A stretch of DNA of 64,000 nucleotides from Diphasiastrum complanatum (taxonomy: Eukaryota; Streptophyta; Lycopodiopsida; Lycopodiales; Lycopodiaceae): NCBI GenBank assembly GCA_029204225.1, contig CM055097.1, forward strand, positions 41,458,028 through 41,522,027. The letters run 5' to 3'. The number at the start of each line of letters is the position of its first letter. The first letter of the stretch is position 1. The notes beneath the pieces were generated by a model, which was not told the origin of the DNA, made no database searches, and saw only the letters and a list, made by a program, of their open reading frames with translations. The position numbers were made by a program, and so were the translations under genes. Below, in pieces: positions 1 to 12,233 of this stretch.

Positions 1-639
1 TGTGTTTGACCTTTGAAACTAGGTTCCACGTTCTTTTCTTCTTGGTATCTAAATTCATAGCATCTTTCACCTACACATTTGAAGTAAAAATATCTCTTCT
101 CTCCTAGTGATCACATTATGCACAACCACATTCTATATATGCCTTCTAAACTTAAGGTTGTGTTATGGACTAGATAGCTTGCCCAAGCATGTTGATGGGC
201 CATGGTATCAAACATTGTCAGCTTCTGCTCTACTCATGAGCCCAAATTCAAATACCATGCCACTCAATAGTCTACTAATCGTTAAGAAAAAGCAAGGTAT
301 CATAAAGACCATGACAAGTTTTATCATGCATGTGTGTGCTCAAAGTTTAGAAAGTAGTAAAATGTGGCATTACCAAAAAATTCCTCTTTTAGACAAATGA
401 TGTTCTCGACCTATTTTGTTTGTGAGACTATATGACCCTAGACATATAGTTTAACTATGGAAAATCTAATAGGGAATAAGCTTTACATATTTTCCTACCA
501 AAAGATTGAAAATGAAGAGCATTCCCATTTCAACTACTTATTTTGGTAACCTAATTGTCGACAACTTAATAGAGAACCATAAGTTTTTAGGTTTGCCAAA
601 GAGGAGTAAGCTATGTTTTTTTTTTTTTTTTCTATCGAG
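1..639. other. Unassigned sequence at the window edge
   Basis: I recognise no gene here. An open frame of 97 codons at 107-400 on the plus strand has no motif I can place and is short enough to be chance. A T-run lies at about 616-631. The stretch may belong to the transposon remnants that follow, but nothing in it proves this. Confidence 0.4.
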
Positions 640-1102
640 AAAATTAACCATGGATTAGTGACTTTATACAAAGTACAAAATAAGAAACCACTAACCTACA
701 AGTGATAAAGTTTCTCAGCTTCCTTAGAAATCAGCAAGGGAGAAATGAAAAAATATCCATTTCCAAATTCCCTGTTATTTCTATCTAACCAAATATTCTA
801 TAAAGTGATAATTCTAATACACTACCAAAATTCGTTAGCAACTTCATTGTCCAAAATGATATCATTTAGCAATAGATCAAGGTGACTGAATCTTTTGAAT
901 CTGGCATGGAAGCGTGCAAATAAACAAGTCAGCCACTGATCTCCAAAGAGGGATATGATAATGAAAGAAAAGATGAGCAACGTCCTCTACTGAAGTTTTG
1001 CACTTTGAATAAACATGAGATGCACTACCCCTATAATTTGCTCGAACAGGGAGGGAGAGTTGAAGAATTCTAAGGGAGAAGATTCTGAGCTTGCCCGTTC
1101 TA
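640..1102 (-). pseudogene. LINE reverse-transcriptase C-terminal zinc-binding remnant
   Basis: Read on the minus strand, the segment gives a Cys-x2-Cys pair followed by a His-Leu-Phe-Phe and Trp pattern (around HVYSKCKTSVEDVAHLFF). This matches the zf-RVT region at the end of plant non-LTR retrotransposon ORF2, where C..C...E...HLF..C...W is typical. The usual third Cys reads His here. Stops lie further along in the same direction, so only a fragment survives. The LTR of element A starts at 1103, inside the zf-RVT sequence, so the LINE piece is older than element A. Family assignment is by eye; the coding direction is fairly secure. Confidence 0.5.
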
Positions 1103-1942
1103 TGTGAAAAATGCAAAAATTATGCTTGGTCAAGGCCAAATCTATGTATATAGGATGATTACACATGTGTGGAGCCTGTTCCCACATGTGAAATAGATGT
1201 ACTTTTCATGTAGTACAATCATATAGCTTGTACATATAGTTTAAATCAAGTTCTATTGGCTAAAAAGGCCAAAATCATGCTTTTTAGTCATATGCCACAT
1301 GGCATCAATCTAGAGATTCTATGAAGCCACATCATGAGATTAGGTGTCAAATCTTGTGTGTAAAGGTCTGCTCACACGTGTGGAATAGGCTGAGAAAGTC
1401 GAATTTGCACTTCTAGAAGAGTTTTCACTAGTTCTCTTTATAGTAGAAAAATGGACCAAAAGTGCTCAAAATAGAAGGTTTTGTCCAAGCGTCAATTTTG
1501 CTTGATAAATCATCACATGACAAAGCACCCTCACACATGTGAGCTGAGAGGGATGAACAGTGTCACACGTTGAGCTCCCACTTTTTGTATATATAGAGCC
1601 ATATTTGGCCATAATAAAAGAAGCAACACCAATCTTGGTTTTGGAGGCAATTTTTGTCAATTTCATCATTTGTCTTTATTTTTCTTGATAATTTTGAGTT
1701 CCTATCATATTGTACTTTGATTTCAGGCTAGAGTCCGTACTCTGTCAGGTTTTCACACGTGTGAAACCAGCAAGTACAATTCTCTTTCATTTATGATTGT
1801 TCTTGTTAGATTTTCTCATCTAAATTTGATCTAGATTGATCTAAATCTTGTGTAGATTGATAGATCAATTGTATCTAGAATCCAATCACTCTTGTGGATC
1901 ATTTTAGGATCCATTCTTGGTCCAATTTTGCAGATTTTCACA
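1103..1942 (+). repeat. 5' LTR of element A
   Basis: An 840-bp terminal repeat with TG...CA ends. It contains a TATATATAGAGCC promoter-like box near 1576, an AATAAAAG signal near 1613, and several CACATGTG/CACACGTGTG palindromes (for example near 1153, 1373 and 1752). The first 574 bp align with 3657-4200. Confidence 0.85.
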
Positions 1943-2302
1943 TGGTATCAAGTACAAGAGGATTTATGAAAATTTGATGGGGTTGATCCAAAACTAAGCC
2001 CAAATTAGCGAGTTTTTGGAAACTAGCTAATTTTGATGTGGCGAGTTGAATAGGATAGGTATACTCAAAATTTATGGACAAAAACTTGTTGTGGGCTGCA
2101 AGGGTACTTTTCACATGTGATAGAACATACAGTACCAGTTTTGGAGCCTTATGCTTCAGTTTGATGCTAAATCTCCCAAATTAGCAAGTTTGTGGAAACT
2201 AGCTAATTTTGAGGTAGAGAGGTTGAATTGATAGCTAGATTCAATATTTTTGTACCAAAAATTGTTGTAGGCTGTAGGTGATGTTTTCCTTGTAAACTTA
2301 CA

Positions 2303-3283
2303 TTGGATATGAAGTCAAGAAAATGGAAATGTCTTCATAATGTAGATTCTTTAAGTTTCAATAAGATCATGAATATTGTGTTCATTCATAAAGATGAAAA
2401 TTGTAAGTTTTCAATCTTAAAGGCAAGTTGTAAACTTCTTATGAGAATAAGTGAAGCATCCAAAGTGGACACTTATATCCATAAGCAAGTAGTTAGCCTT
2501 ATCGAGATGGAAATGCCTTTTGATTTCAATATTAGAAAAATCATGCCAAGTTGTGGTGATTTTTGGACTTATGTTTATAGCATAAGTAATCTTGATAATA
2601 ATAGGAAGTGCATATTGTATGGTCATAGTTGTTGTGATCATTATGAGACATGGAGGTCTTGGATTTCCATCAAGAAGGAGCACCATGAAGAGGATCTTAA
2701 AGAGTCATCTCAAGGTTCAAGTGTGCCAAGGATTGAGGAGGAGCAACCTTCTCAAGTTGTGATTCCAAGAAGAATCTCAATAAACATGGTTGAGCCCATG
2801 TGGCTCACATTTCAAGGGAATGATGAGCATATCTCATGTGGTATACATCTCATACTTACTTCTCTTATGTCATTTGATGAATCAATTTGCTTTAGTGAGA
2901 TCATTGCATCTCAAAATTGGAGTAAAGCCATACTAGTTGAGTATGAAGTCTCTCTTGAGAACATAGATGATGTTTTTAGAAGATTGAAATTGATTTTAAA
3001 TCAATTATAAAGCAATTGGTTATTTCATCAAATATATGCTCTTGAGTCACGCAAGAGCAAAATTGATTTGTTCACTCATAGTTTGAAAATTTGTATTGAG
3101 GCAAATTGTGAACTCTTTATAAGAGTAAGTGAATCATCTTCTAAAGGCACTTATCTCCATAATGAAGTATTTAGTCTCATTGAATCTAAGACTAGCATGG
3201 TAAACAAGCATGAAGATATTATGCAACACTTTGTTATTATAGCATGCATAGTCTTGCCAATTTGGATGAGGCTAATTCTCTAG
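2303..3283 (+). pseudogene. Element A internal protein of unknown function (broken)
   Basis: An open frame of 235 codons (2303-3010) continues, after a stop, into a second open stretch (3068-3283). The protein matches the internal ORF of element E almost residue for residue. The module SEASKVDTYIHKQVVSLIE occurs once in the first part, and a diverged second version, SESSSKGTYLHNEVFSLIE, lies in the second part. The segment ICFSEIIASQNWSKAILVEY resembles the linker just before copia reverse transcriptase (E-A-x-W-x-K-A-M-x-E-Y). Breaks: a stop at 3008-3010 where E reads through, and a one-base loss near 3224. The starting ATG is arbitrary, because homology to E begins upstream of it. I do not recognise a function. 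Confidence 0.55.
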
Positions 3284-3656
3284 ATCATGGTAACATAATG
3301 TTGGATCTTTGTGATCCTGACAAGAAGAAGTCTTTGTTTCCTCATGGAGGAGCATGCACAACCACATAACTCATCTTGGTCCAACTACCAAATAGGTGGG
3401 ATTCAATAATTAGGGCTATAGAAGTTAGGTTTAGGCCTAAGCATCATGCAATGCAACCATAATCCTCAAATTTGAGTTGATCTCTTATCTATGTCAACAT
3501 CAAAGAAGCACTATCATGGATATGGTGATCTCGAATCAACATCAAGCTCATTGGCTGATTTTCACATCTTTTGAACTAGCAAAGACCAATTCAGCCCATG
3601 GAGTTCAAGATCATCATGTTTTGTTTTTTTTATCAAGCTAGATTTTTGAGGAGGAG

Positions 3657-4200
3657 TGTGAAAAATGCAAAAATTATGCTTGGTCAAGGCCAAATCTATG
3701 TATATAGGATGATTACACATGTGTGGAGCCTATTCCCACGTGTGAAATAGACGTACTTTTCATGTAGTACAATCATATAGCTTGTACATATAGTTTAAAT
3801 CAAGTTCCATTGGCTAAAAAGGCCAAAATCATGTTTTTTAGTCATATGCCACATGGCATCAATCTATAGATTCCATGGACCCGCATAATGAGATTAGGTG
3901 TCAAATCCCATGTGTAAAGGTCTGCTCACACGTGTGGAATAGGTTGAGAAAGTCGAATTTGCACTTCTAGAAGAGTTTTCACTAGTTCTCTATATAGTAG
4001 AAAAATGGACCAAAAGTGCTCAAAATAGAAGGCTTTGTCCAAGTGTCAATTTTGCATGATGAATCATCACATGACAAAGCACCCTCACACATGTGAGATG
4101 AGAGGGATGATCAGTACCATGAGCTCTCATTTTTTCTATATATAGAGCCACATTTGGCCATAATAAAAGAATCAACACCAATCTTGGTTTTGAAGGCAAT
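3657..4200 (+). repeat. Truncated 3' LTR of element A
   Basis: It aligns with the first 574 bp of 1103-1942 with scattered substitutions and small gaps, then ends at 4200 inside the sequence that follows the TATA-like box. The remaining 266 bp of LTR are missing, and a gypsy gag on the opposite strand begins at once. Confidence 0.8.
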
Positions 4201-5489
4201 TCACACAGTCGGGACACTCAATGTGGTACTTGGTCTTGACTGGGCAATCAACCATGACTGGTCGGTTTCACCATAGATGAAACATCTGTTGTTCAATGGC
4301 CCTTGTATAATAGCATATCCATCTTGTATGGCAAATGGTTTTGGACTTTCAGGTGGATATTCATGATAAGTCAAGGAATGTCCAGACTTTGACGATTGTT
4401 CTTCATATTGTTGGATTGTATGTGCTTGGATAGGCTGATATGAAGGACAAGCATCAAGAGGATGCATAGCCTGACAGTGTGGGCACCAGATTGGTTTTCG
4501 TCTATAAGGTACATGTGCAGGGTTTGGCTGACCAGGCATACTGCTTTGGATAGACTTCAGGGTAGTGTGAAACTCATTGGTGAGTTTCTCCATTTGTAGT
4601 TGGTGTTGCTTATTGAGCAATTCCAACTGGGATTTCCAAAGCTGATCTCGGGTGTCCTCGATCGGCTTTGACTCATGGACAAGAGCACATGGTGCTCTCC
4701 ATTCTCTGAATTCATCAACATCTGACCCTTCATCTTCCTCCTTGATGGCATTAGACATAGCTAACTTTAGGCTCATATATTCATCATTGGATTTGAGCTC
4801 GCATCTAATCCATCTTGGAAGGCTGACTAAAAACCAGATGATGAGCATCTGTTCAGAGGGCTTTTCTTGTACTTGACTTTTGAGGCGTTTGAAACGCTCG
4901 ATATAGTCTCGTACGCATTCGTCTTTTGCCATCTTGATGTTACTCAATTTGACAAAAGGGCTCTCTATCAAGCAAAAGGGCTTAAAGCACTTGATAAAGG
5001 ACTCTTTCAAAATTGACCAGTCTATTTTATCTTCATGATCTAGATTATAAAACCAATCATGTGCTTTAGCGATTATGGTCATCGAAAACAGTTGCACCAT
5101 AGCAGCTGGAGATGTTTCGCCATACACATCACATGCATTCTCAAAGATTTGCAAAAGTCTTTGAGGGTCCAAACTACCGTCAAACTTTGGTAGATCTAGC
5201 TTGGTGTACGTCTCTCAAGATGAGCACCATGGGTAGCAGAAGCACATTAAATTGGTTCTGGCCTGAGAGGGTTGGTTCTGGCTTGGGAGGGTTCAAAACC
5301 ATAAGAAGGGGCTCGTGCTCCTGAAGACTCGGCTCTATCAGATTCTTGTTCCTCGAATGGGTTTGCAGATGATCCATGTATTTGGGCCCACATTTGGTAG
5401 AACCTATGACGTGTGATTTGTTCAAATACAGGGGACCTAATCTCGTATGGATAATCTTCTGGGAGTTCAGGATCTTTTTGTTGGTCCAT
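4201..5489 (-). pseudogene. Ty3/gypsy gag remnant
   Basis: The minus strand encodes a capsid-type retrotransposon gag. The landmark DLPKFDGS-like start appears near 5190. Then come LQIFENACDVYGE, a W-F-Y-N-L core, a segment rich in the K-E-S-F-I-K-C-F pattern, and a C-terminal Cys/His cluster (WCPHCQAMHPLDACPSY). The main frame runs 5172-4201. An N-terminal part (5489-5180) is open in two other frames, so at least two frameshifts separate them. No protease, RT or integrase follows, because the downstream side meets the truncated LTR of element A at 4200. Gypsy rather than copia is inferred from the gag pattern. Confidence 0.65.
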
Positions 5490-5784
5490 TGGGCATTGTT
5501 GTGTCTTTTGGGTATGAGTTTTTGGTGTTTTTGGATATTTTTGAGTTTTTTGGTGTTTTTGGATTTTTAGGATTTTTTTTTGGATTTTTTAGGGTTTTTA
5601 AGAAAGTGAATGAGGAAACTCAATATAAAAAGGGCTTTTTATTGGTATAGGTTTTATTTTTTGAAATTGTTTTGGTGTTCATGTCTTTTTTTTTTTAGCA
5701 CCCAAGGCTTTGGAAAGATGGTGGTTCAGTCGAAATGGTAATCAGAGGTCTCGTTTGAAAGTTATGAGGTTTGTTCTTGATCCG
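5490..5784. other. T/G-rich low-complexity stretch upstream of the gag remnant
   Basis: Positions about 5510-5610 are runs of GGTTTTTTGG-type sequence with no coding signal. On the minus strand this would be the leader of the gypsy element, but no primer site or LTR end could be identified. Confidence 0.4.
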
Positions 5785-6125
5785 GTCGATAATTGACCTA
5801 ATTGCCTCGGTCGAGATCTGATCAAATCCTTTAGTCGAGATTTGAACCAGAATCTTTGGTCGAGATGCTAACGGAAGCCGTCGGTCGAGATCTAACACGA
5901 ACGCTTCGGTCGAAGTCGAGATCTGACACGAACGTTTTGGTCGAGATCTAACGCGAAAGTTTCGGTCGAGATCTGACATGAATGCTTTGGTTAAGATTTC
6001 AACGAAATCCTTTGGTTGAGATTCCAACCAAAGCCTCCGGTCAAGATTCCAAGTAAAGCCTCCGGTCAAGATTCCAACAAAAGCCTCCCGTTGAGATTTT
6101 AATGGAAGCCTCCGGTTGAGATTCC
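5785..6125. repeat. 25-bp minisatellite, about 14 units
   Basis: The phrase GGTCGAGATCTGA and its variants recurs at 5785, 5810, 5834, 5859, 5884, 5909/5915, 5940, 5965, 5990, 6015, 6040, 6065, 6090 and 6115. The period is 25 bp, with one 24-bp step and one 6-bp insertion near 5909. Units to the right are CAAGATTCC/TTGAGATTCC types and units to the left are CGAGATCTGA types, so two subfamilies are arranged in order. A 145-codon minus-strand open frame over it is a by-product, because 25 is not a multiple of 3. Confidence 0.9.
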
Positions 6126-8749
6126 TTCTCACACTTCTCAGTGGGGTAATATTGCAGTCATAACTGATATATGGTTGTTGGATGGGGCTTGAAGGATAAC
6201 AATTGAAAGCATTTGAGCTACAGTTGAAAGCTAGGAACTTAAGAACTGCAAGTCATTTAATACAATAGCAGCCTTTCGAAACTCCTCTGTGCAAATTTTT
6301 GTAAGGTCAGAAAACACTCCAAACAGTTGTTCTGACCTGTTTTTTAATAATGATTCCATACCAAACCAGCTCCGACAAATTTGTCCATCACCAAGAGTGC
6401 AGATCTCACAGTGCCAAATCCATCAGACCACTGTGCTAATTCTTTGGAGCCTACCCTTGTCAAAAAACATCGAATCACACAATTTTTTTTCCAAAAAATT
6501 TTAAAGACAAAATTCTCCCATAGTACCATTGGAACCGGCTCATCATGGGCGAGTTCCTAGGCCCATGTGAGAATTTGTTCATGGAAAAAAATTTGTTTTT
6601 TGAGCAGTCAACCTTTTTTTTAGCCATTTTTGGTCAAAATCAAAACTCGCACAACTATTTGGGTGCCTCAACAAAATTTGCCAGCCGTATTGAAGCCTCC
6701 TCATTACTTGCTAAATCCATCTGTGGGTCACGCGAATTTCGATCATGCCGCAAAATTAAATTTTTTTGTATTTTTAGGGTTTTTGCACCTAAAACAAACT
6801 TGCACAAGCCTAAAACTTGCACATCAAAATTCGTCCCTAACATTATAGAAATCTACATTCTCTGATTTGATATATTGGGCGAATTCTACAAAGCACAGAC
6901 GTGAGAGTTATGGCCAAAAGTTTAAATCGAACCTAAAGTTGGGGCTATATTTTGGTTCAAAACTCGCACAACTAGTTAATGGGCTTAGACAAACTCGCAC
7001 ATGCCAAATTTGAACTCGTCTCGTGTTTCTGCCTGATAAAAAAAATAAAATAAAAAATAAAAAAAAAATCTGCTGTATGGGGGGGGTTTCATTAGACTCA
7101 CCAAGCTCTAAACTCTCCTAGGTCCAATCTTGTCAAAAAAAAAAAAAAATTGTATGTGGAACTGAGACCATAGCCTAGATAAGACCTACTGTGAGTTCTG
7201 ACCTTATTTCCAGTGGTGTTGAAGGGCATTGACAATGAGTGGTGTCTAAACCTTGAACCTAATCAATGTAATTCTTGGCAGGTGTTGAAGGGTATCCTCA
7301 TCAAAACGGTTCAAATCAACCAAGCTAACTCATAATCCCTTCATCCAACTCACACATATTAAAATGCATGGGGATGAGTTAGGCTTAAGAAACCAACATG
7401 CCTACTTGTCAAAGTGATCATTCACATGTCATTGATATTGGTATTATAAGAACTGCCTAGGCTCCTCTAATAATACTAATAACCTCATGACCTCCTGTTA
7501 CATAGTTGCTTCTGATCAAAACAGAGTCACATCCTATTTCGCGACCATGTAAGGTCCATCTCAGATCCGTACCTTCAATAGGACCCTAGTGATATCATAT
7601 CCTGGAGCCAATCCTGTGCTATCGACTAGTGAATCAATAAGCTTGTATGTAGCTGGTAGTATATGCTCATGGTTTGATCGATCATAATGGAAGCTTCATA
7701 CCCTATTGATGCGCTATATGAGTGCTTCCTTCGTGTTTATGTTCCATCCTCATGTAGTCAAGGCTCTTTAGCATACATTTTTTACATGCTCCATTATTTC
7801 GGGCCATGTCCATACTCCACAAGGACATCGACGACGAATAACCCCGACAATGTGCATCAGTCATTGGCGTGGGACCGCCAATCCAATAAAAGAGAGAGAC
7901 AGTATTGTGACCTCATGGTTTGGAAATTATCCTATGACATACTCTCATTCTCAGCCAGAGATTCTAGCCCAGGCCAGTCGCATTCCCATAGAATTGCAGA
8001 GAGTCACCATATTACTATATGTCAAAATGCGTAGATGACTCTGACCTATTTACCATGAAGAAGACCATGTGTTGCTCTTAAAGCTTATTTTTTGACACAT
8101 CAGAATAAGTTAAATGATCTCTACCACTGGACATGGCAATATAGCATCACCAAGGACTATCTGACCTAGGGATCTAACCGCATTGTTGCTAAGCTATAAT
8201 CAAGTCTTTTCTCTATAGCAACATTGTTAGGCATATCCTTCAATTGTGCTAGAATCCCAACATCTCAAGCTTTTGCCCTTCATAGTGACTCTAGGTACGT
8301 ATTCTCTGATGTCATGAACTAGTAGTTTAAAATCTAGATGACAAACTATCCTATTGTCGTGGCTTGAGATTGATGTTGTTGTTTGTTGCATGCTATATGA
8401 ATGACACTTGTCTTGTTTTATGTCCTTGCATTCATGTTGCTATGGCCTTGTGCCATTTCACACTACTTTTGTAAAAAAGAACACGTAGAAATATTATAAA
8501 TTCTCTCTGTATATGGCTACACCTTTTTCCCTTCGCATACCATCCACTATGTTGTTTGTTGCTTGCTTGTCTGATTGTGCAATGTCATTTGATTTTAATG
8601 TGTCTCTTTATGTAGCATTATTATAGGTAGGATCTCTTAATGTTTATGCTCAAATCTTTACTTTGAAGAATCAACAAAAGTTGTTTGCCGCCACTGTTAT
8701 TTCTTAAGCAGATGACTTCACCATCCATTCCATTGGACCAGAAGTAGTC
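6126..8749. other. Long stretch without a recognisable gene
   Basis: Open frames here are short (the longest is 115 codons at 7687-8034) and show no familiar motif. A phrase like AACTCGCACAACTA recurs near 6646 and 6962, so part may be an old LTR or leader. Poly-A and poly-G runs occur at 7043-7090 and 7135-7149. A 20-bp palindromic block at 7862-7881 is listed separately. Confidence 0.5.
7862..7881. promoter_or_regulatory. Palindrome ATTGGCG-N6-CGCCAAT, copy 1
   Basis: The block ATTGGCGTGGGACCGCCAAT is an inverted repeat of 7 bp around TGGGAC. Its centre contains GGTCCCAC on the minus strand, which fits the class I TCP-factor site GGNCCCAC. An AATAAAAGAGAG stretch follows within 15 bp. The same 20 bp occurs at 26586-26605 with similar flanks. 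Role not known. Confidence 0.4.
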
Positions 8750-8782
8750 TCGAGATGTCAGCATCAACAAAACATTCCACCA

Positions 8783-10220
8783 GTGAAGTTGACAGATAGA
8801 CTGCAACCATCCACTAAAGGGGGATTCGATTTTTCAACAAAGAAGGATCTCTCCACACCACCGACAGCCACAGTGCTAGGGAAAGGGAAGAAGGGATTTG
8901 GTCCACTATATTCTAACCCAAGCCCTTTACAGTCTAATCAAGATGATCAAGCGTGGTATATTGACTCGGGAGCCACAAGACACATGACAGGTAATAAGAA
9001 CTAGTTCAGTAGCTTGAAAGTGTTGGATAATGGAACATCCGTTTCACAAGCAAATGGTGAGGTGTGCAAGATCAAGGGGATAGGCATTGTTTCAATCCAA
9101 CTACCTGATGGCAAAAGCAGGATGATCAGCGAGGTACTTTACGTACCAGGTTTGAAGAAAAATCTACATTCTGCTGGAGTCATTATTGATCAAAAGTTGA
9201 AAGTAGAATTCGCCCATGATCGTTGCTTTGTGAAGGATGTAAACCAAAAGTTCAAAGTTATTGCGGATGGAGTAAGGGAGCCCAATACAAAATTGTACAG
9301 GTTGAATGCTACAATCAAGGGGCAACATGGACTTGTATCATCCATTTTATCGCAAACTGAGTTGTGGCATAAGAGGCTTGGTCACTTGAACTTGGGAAGC
9401 CTCAGTTTGATGAGGAAATTGGAGATGGTAACAGGATTGCCTACCATTGAAGACCACTTGAAATCGATGTGCAAATCATGTGTATATGGGAAGCAACATC
9501 GAGAGAAGTTGAATAAAGGGGGTGTTGCAAGAGCAAAGAACATCCTAGATTTAATCCACACAGATTTATGCGGGCCTATGAGGACCATGTCCTTAGGTAA
9601 AGCCTTCTATTTCAAGACCTTTATTGATGATATGTCATGTAAGACGTGGATCTACTTTTTGAAGAAGAAATCAGATGCATTTGACAACTTCAAGAGCTTC
9701 AAATCATTGGTCAAAAATCAGACAGGTAGGAAGATCAAAGTTCTAAGATCAGATAGTGGAGGAGAGTACAAGTCTAATGACTTCAATGATATTTGTGATC
9801 AATGTGGGATTAAAAGACAATTTACGCAAGCTCATACTCCTGCTCTCAATGGTGTAGTTGAGTGCAAGAATCATATGATTGTGGAAAGTGCCAGATCTAT
9901 GCTAGCTAAGATGAAACAGCCAAAAGATTTTTGGTCAGAAGCATGCAGTACGGCAGTCTATCTTCAAAATAGAAGTCCTACCATTGCCATACCAAAGATA
10001 ACACCTGAGGAAGCATTCACGAAGAAGAAGCCAAAGGTGAACCACTTGTGAATCTTTGGATGTAAGGCCTTTGTACACGTTCCTAAGGGAGAGAGACGTA
10101 AACTTGATGTAAAAGCTATCAAGTGTATATTCCTAGGATATGATGATCGTGTGAAGGGCTATAGATGTTTTGATCCAGTGGAAAACAAAATCCATTAAGC
10201 TGTGATGTTATCTTTGATGA
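8783..10220 (+). pseudogene. Copia protease and integrase (element C)
   Basis: The protease motif WYIDSGATRHMTG lies near 8955-8993, with the normal D-S-G triad. The zinc-binding part LWHKRLGHLN...CKSCVYGKQH follows near 9363-9500. The integrase core holds all three acidic residues in context: HTDLCGPM, RSDSGGEY and a GVVEC-type E (usually GVAER). Breaks: a TAG near 9002, a TGA at about 10049, and loss of frame in the C-terminal stretch to about 10220. Confidence 0.75.
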
Positions 10221-10227
10221 ATCCAAG

Positions 10228-12184
10228 ATGTATAAAGACGAGGATGCTGAGAAGATAGATACATCTAGTGGGAAAGATGGTATAGTGAGGATACCACCTG
10301 ATGATGCTCCATTCATTGACCTTCCAAGAGATGAAAAAGAGGATACATCTCAAGATACTACTACTCAACCTCAAGAGACAGGTTGGAGAGGTAGGGACAA
10401 ACCTTTTGGTGCAAGAATGATTGAAATTGCAGGTGACAAATGCAAGGAGAAGGATGTACCATGGGATACATTTTCACCAGGAAGCCGATCACTAAGTGGT
10501 TTGAGAGATAGTTAGAGAGCCGCGACATGGATGACTTTCCAGGATCATCTAGCCAGGGAGAGCTACAAAGATCAACAAGAGAGAAAACACAACCTGGAAG
10601 GTATGAAACAAATTATGCTCTCTTATCTAGCATTATTCAAAGCAAAGAAACTTCGACTTATGGTGAAGCGAAGGATGATGACATTTGGGTCAAGGCCATG
10701 GGAGAGGAGATGGAGTCAATTGTCAAGCATAGCACATGGGACTTAGTAGAACCACCAGTTGGCAAGAAACCCATTGGTTGCAAATGGGTATACATGACTA
10801 AGTACCATGCAGATGGAAGTATAGCAAAGCACAAGGCAAGATTGGTGGTCAAAGGGTATGCACAAAGTAAAGGCATCGACTATGAGGAGACCTTTGCGCC
10901 GGTATGTAAGTGGAATACTCTACGTCTACTTGTTGCTTTAGCTTCACTTTTGGTTGGCCTTTGCATCAGATGGATGTGAAATCTACTTTTCTAAATGGTG
11001 AGTTAGAAGAAGAGGTGTTCATGGATCAACCTGAAGGCTTTGTAGCAAAGGGACAGGAAAATAAAGTATGTCGCTTGAAAAAAGCGCTTTATAATCCTAA
11101 ACAAGCACCACGTGCGTGGTATAGCAGGATTGATGCCTACTTTCGTTCAAAGGGAATGGTGAGAACACACTCTGATCCAAATCTATATGTCTTATGCTTT
11201 GATGGTATGGTTGCTTTGATTTCTCTTTATGTTGATGACTTGATTATTACAAGAAATAATCAAGAGATGATAGATATGATCAAGAAAGATCTCATGGGAC
11301 AATTCGAGATGACAGATCTCAGCCTGATGCATTATTGCCTGGAGTAGAGGTGTGGCAAAAAGGACACGAAGCGGGTTTAACACAAGCAAAGTATGTCAAA
11401 GGGTTGCTGCACAAGTTTAGGTTGCAAGATTGCAAACCAGTGAATACTCCTATTGAACCAGGTAAAAAGCTTTCTAAGCTTGATGAGTCATAGTCATTTG
11501 ATGCTACGCTGTATAGGCAGTTAGTAGGGAGCTTGATCTACCTTACCACGACTAGACCAGATATATGCTATGCTGTTGGCATTGTAAGTCAATTTATGGC
11601 AGCACCTACAGAAACGCGTTGGAAGGCAACTAAATGCATTTTGCATTATGTGAAAGGCACTTCAGATTATGGCTTGATTTACAGGAAGCATGATGGTTTA
11701 CCTGAGTTGTGTGGCTATGTGGATGTGGATTGGGGAAGTGACTATGATGGTCGTAGATCCACCACAGGGTATGTATTCCAGTTTTGTGGTAGTTGCTTTT
11801 CCTGGTCTAGTAAGAAGCAAAGCACAATTGCTCTATCCACCACAGAAGTAGAGTATAAGGCAATGTGTAGTGCAGCACATGAAGCTATATGGTTGTGACA
11901 AATCTTGGAAGAAGTTGGCATGAGATAGAAAAATCCTACGACATTACATAGCGACAGTCAGAGTGGCATTCAGCTAGCAAAAGAATCCAGTGTTCCATGC
12001 AAGAACTAAACACATTGAGATTCAGTATCACTTTATACGTGAGAGGCTGCTGAGTCGTGAAATTCATGCTGTTCATTGTAGCACAGAAGAACAACTAGCT
12101 GATATTTTCATTAAGCGACTTGTTGGAGAAAAGTTTGATAAGTCTAGATCAAAGCTTTCTATACTTAAAGTTTGTCGACTTTAA
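10228..12184 (+). pseudogene. Copia reverse transcriptase and RNase H (element C)
   Basis: RT landmarks: GCKWVYMTKYHADG, a KARLVVKGYAQ block, QMDVKSTFLNGELEEEVF and the active site YVDDLII (near 11229). RNase H shows a VDVDWGSD segment and STTEVEYKA, and the terminal part KHIEIQYHFIRE follows at 11990-12184. The frame is broken near 10515, 10930-10980, 11346, 11492 and 11896. Cytoplasmic virus-like-particle replication is the family's normal role; this copy is dead. Confidence 0.75.
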
Positions 12185-12233
12185 AGCTATGTATATGACT
12201 ATATAAAAGGTAGACTCTACTTTAAGGGAGAGA

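Larger units (their letters stand above)
1103..4200 (+). mobile_element. Non-autonomous LTR retrotransposon (element A), 3' end truncated
   Basis: Two direct repeats that begin TGTGAAAAATGC flank about 1.7 kb of internal sequence. The left copy is complete (1103-1942, ends TTTTCACA). The right copy (3657-4200) stops abruptly where it meets a minus-strand gypsy gag. The left LTR is followed by TGGTATCA, the start of a Met-initiator-tRNA primer site that decays after 8 bases. The right LTR is preceded by the purine run TTGAGGAGGAG. There is no protease, integrase or reverse transcriptase. The internal ORF and both LTRs are related to element E (30651-42160), so the two form one family. The target duplication cannot be checked because the 3' end is lost. 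Confidence 0.85.

Noticed and set aside
5695-6132. 145-codon minus-strand ORF
   Set aside because: It lies over the 25-bp minisatellite; 25 is not a multiple of 3, so the apparent peptide repeats only reflect the array.
7687-8034. Organelle-derived insertion or conserved gene
   Set aside because: 115 codons without any recognisable motif, and no match to plastid or mitochondrial genes that I know.
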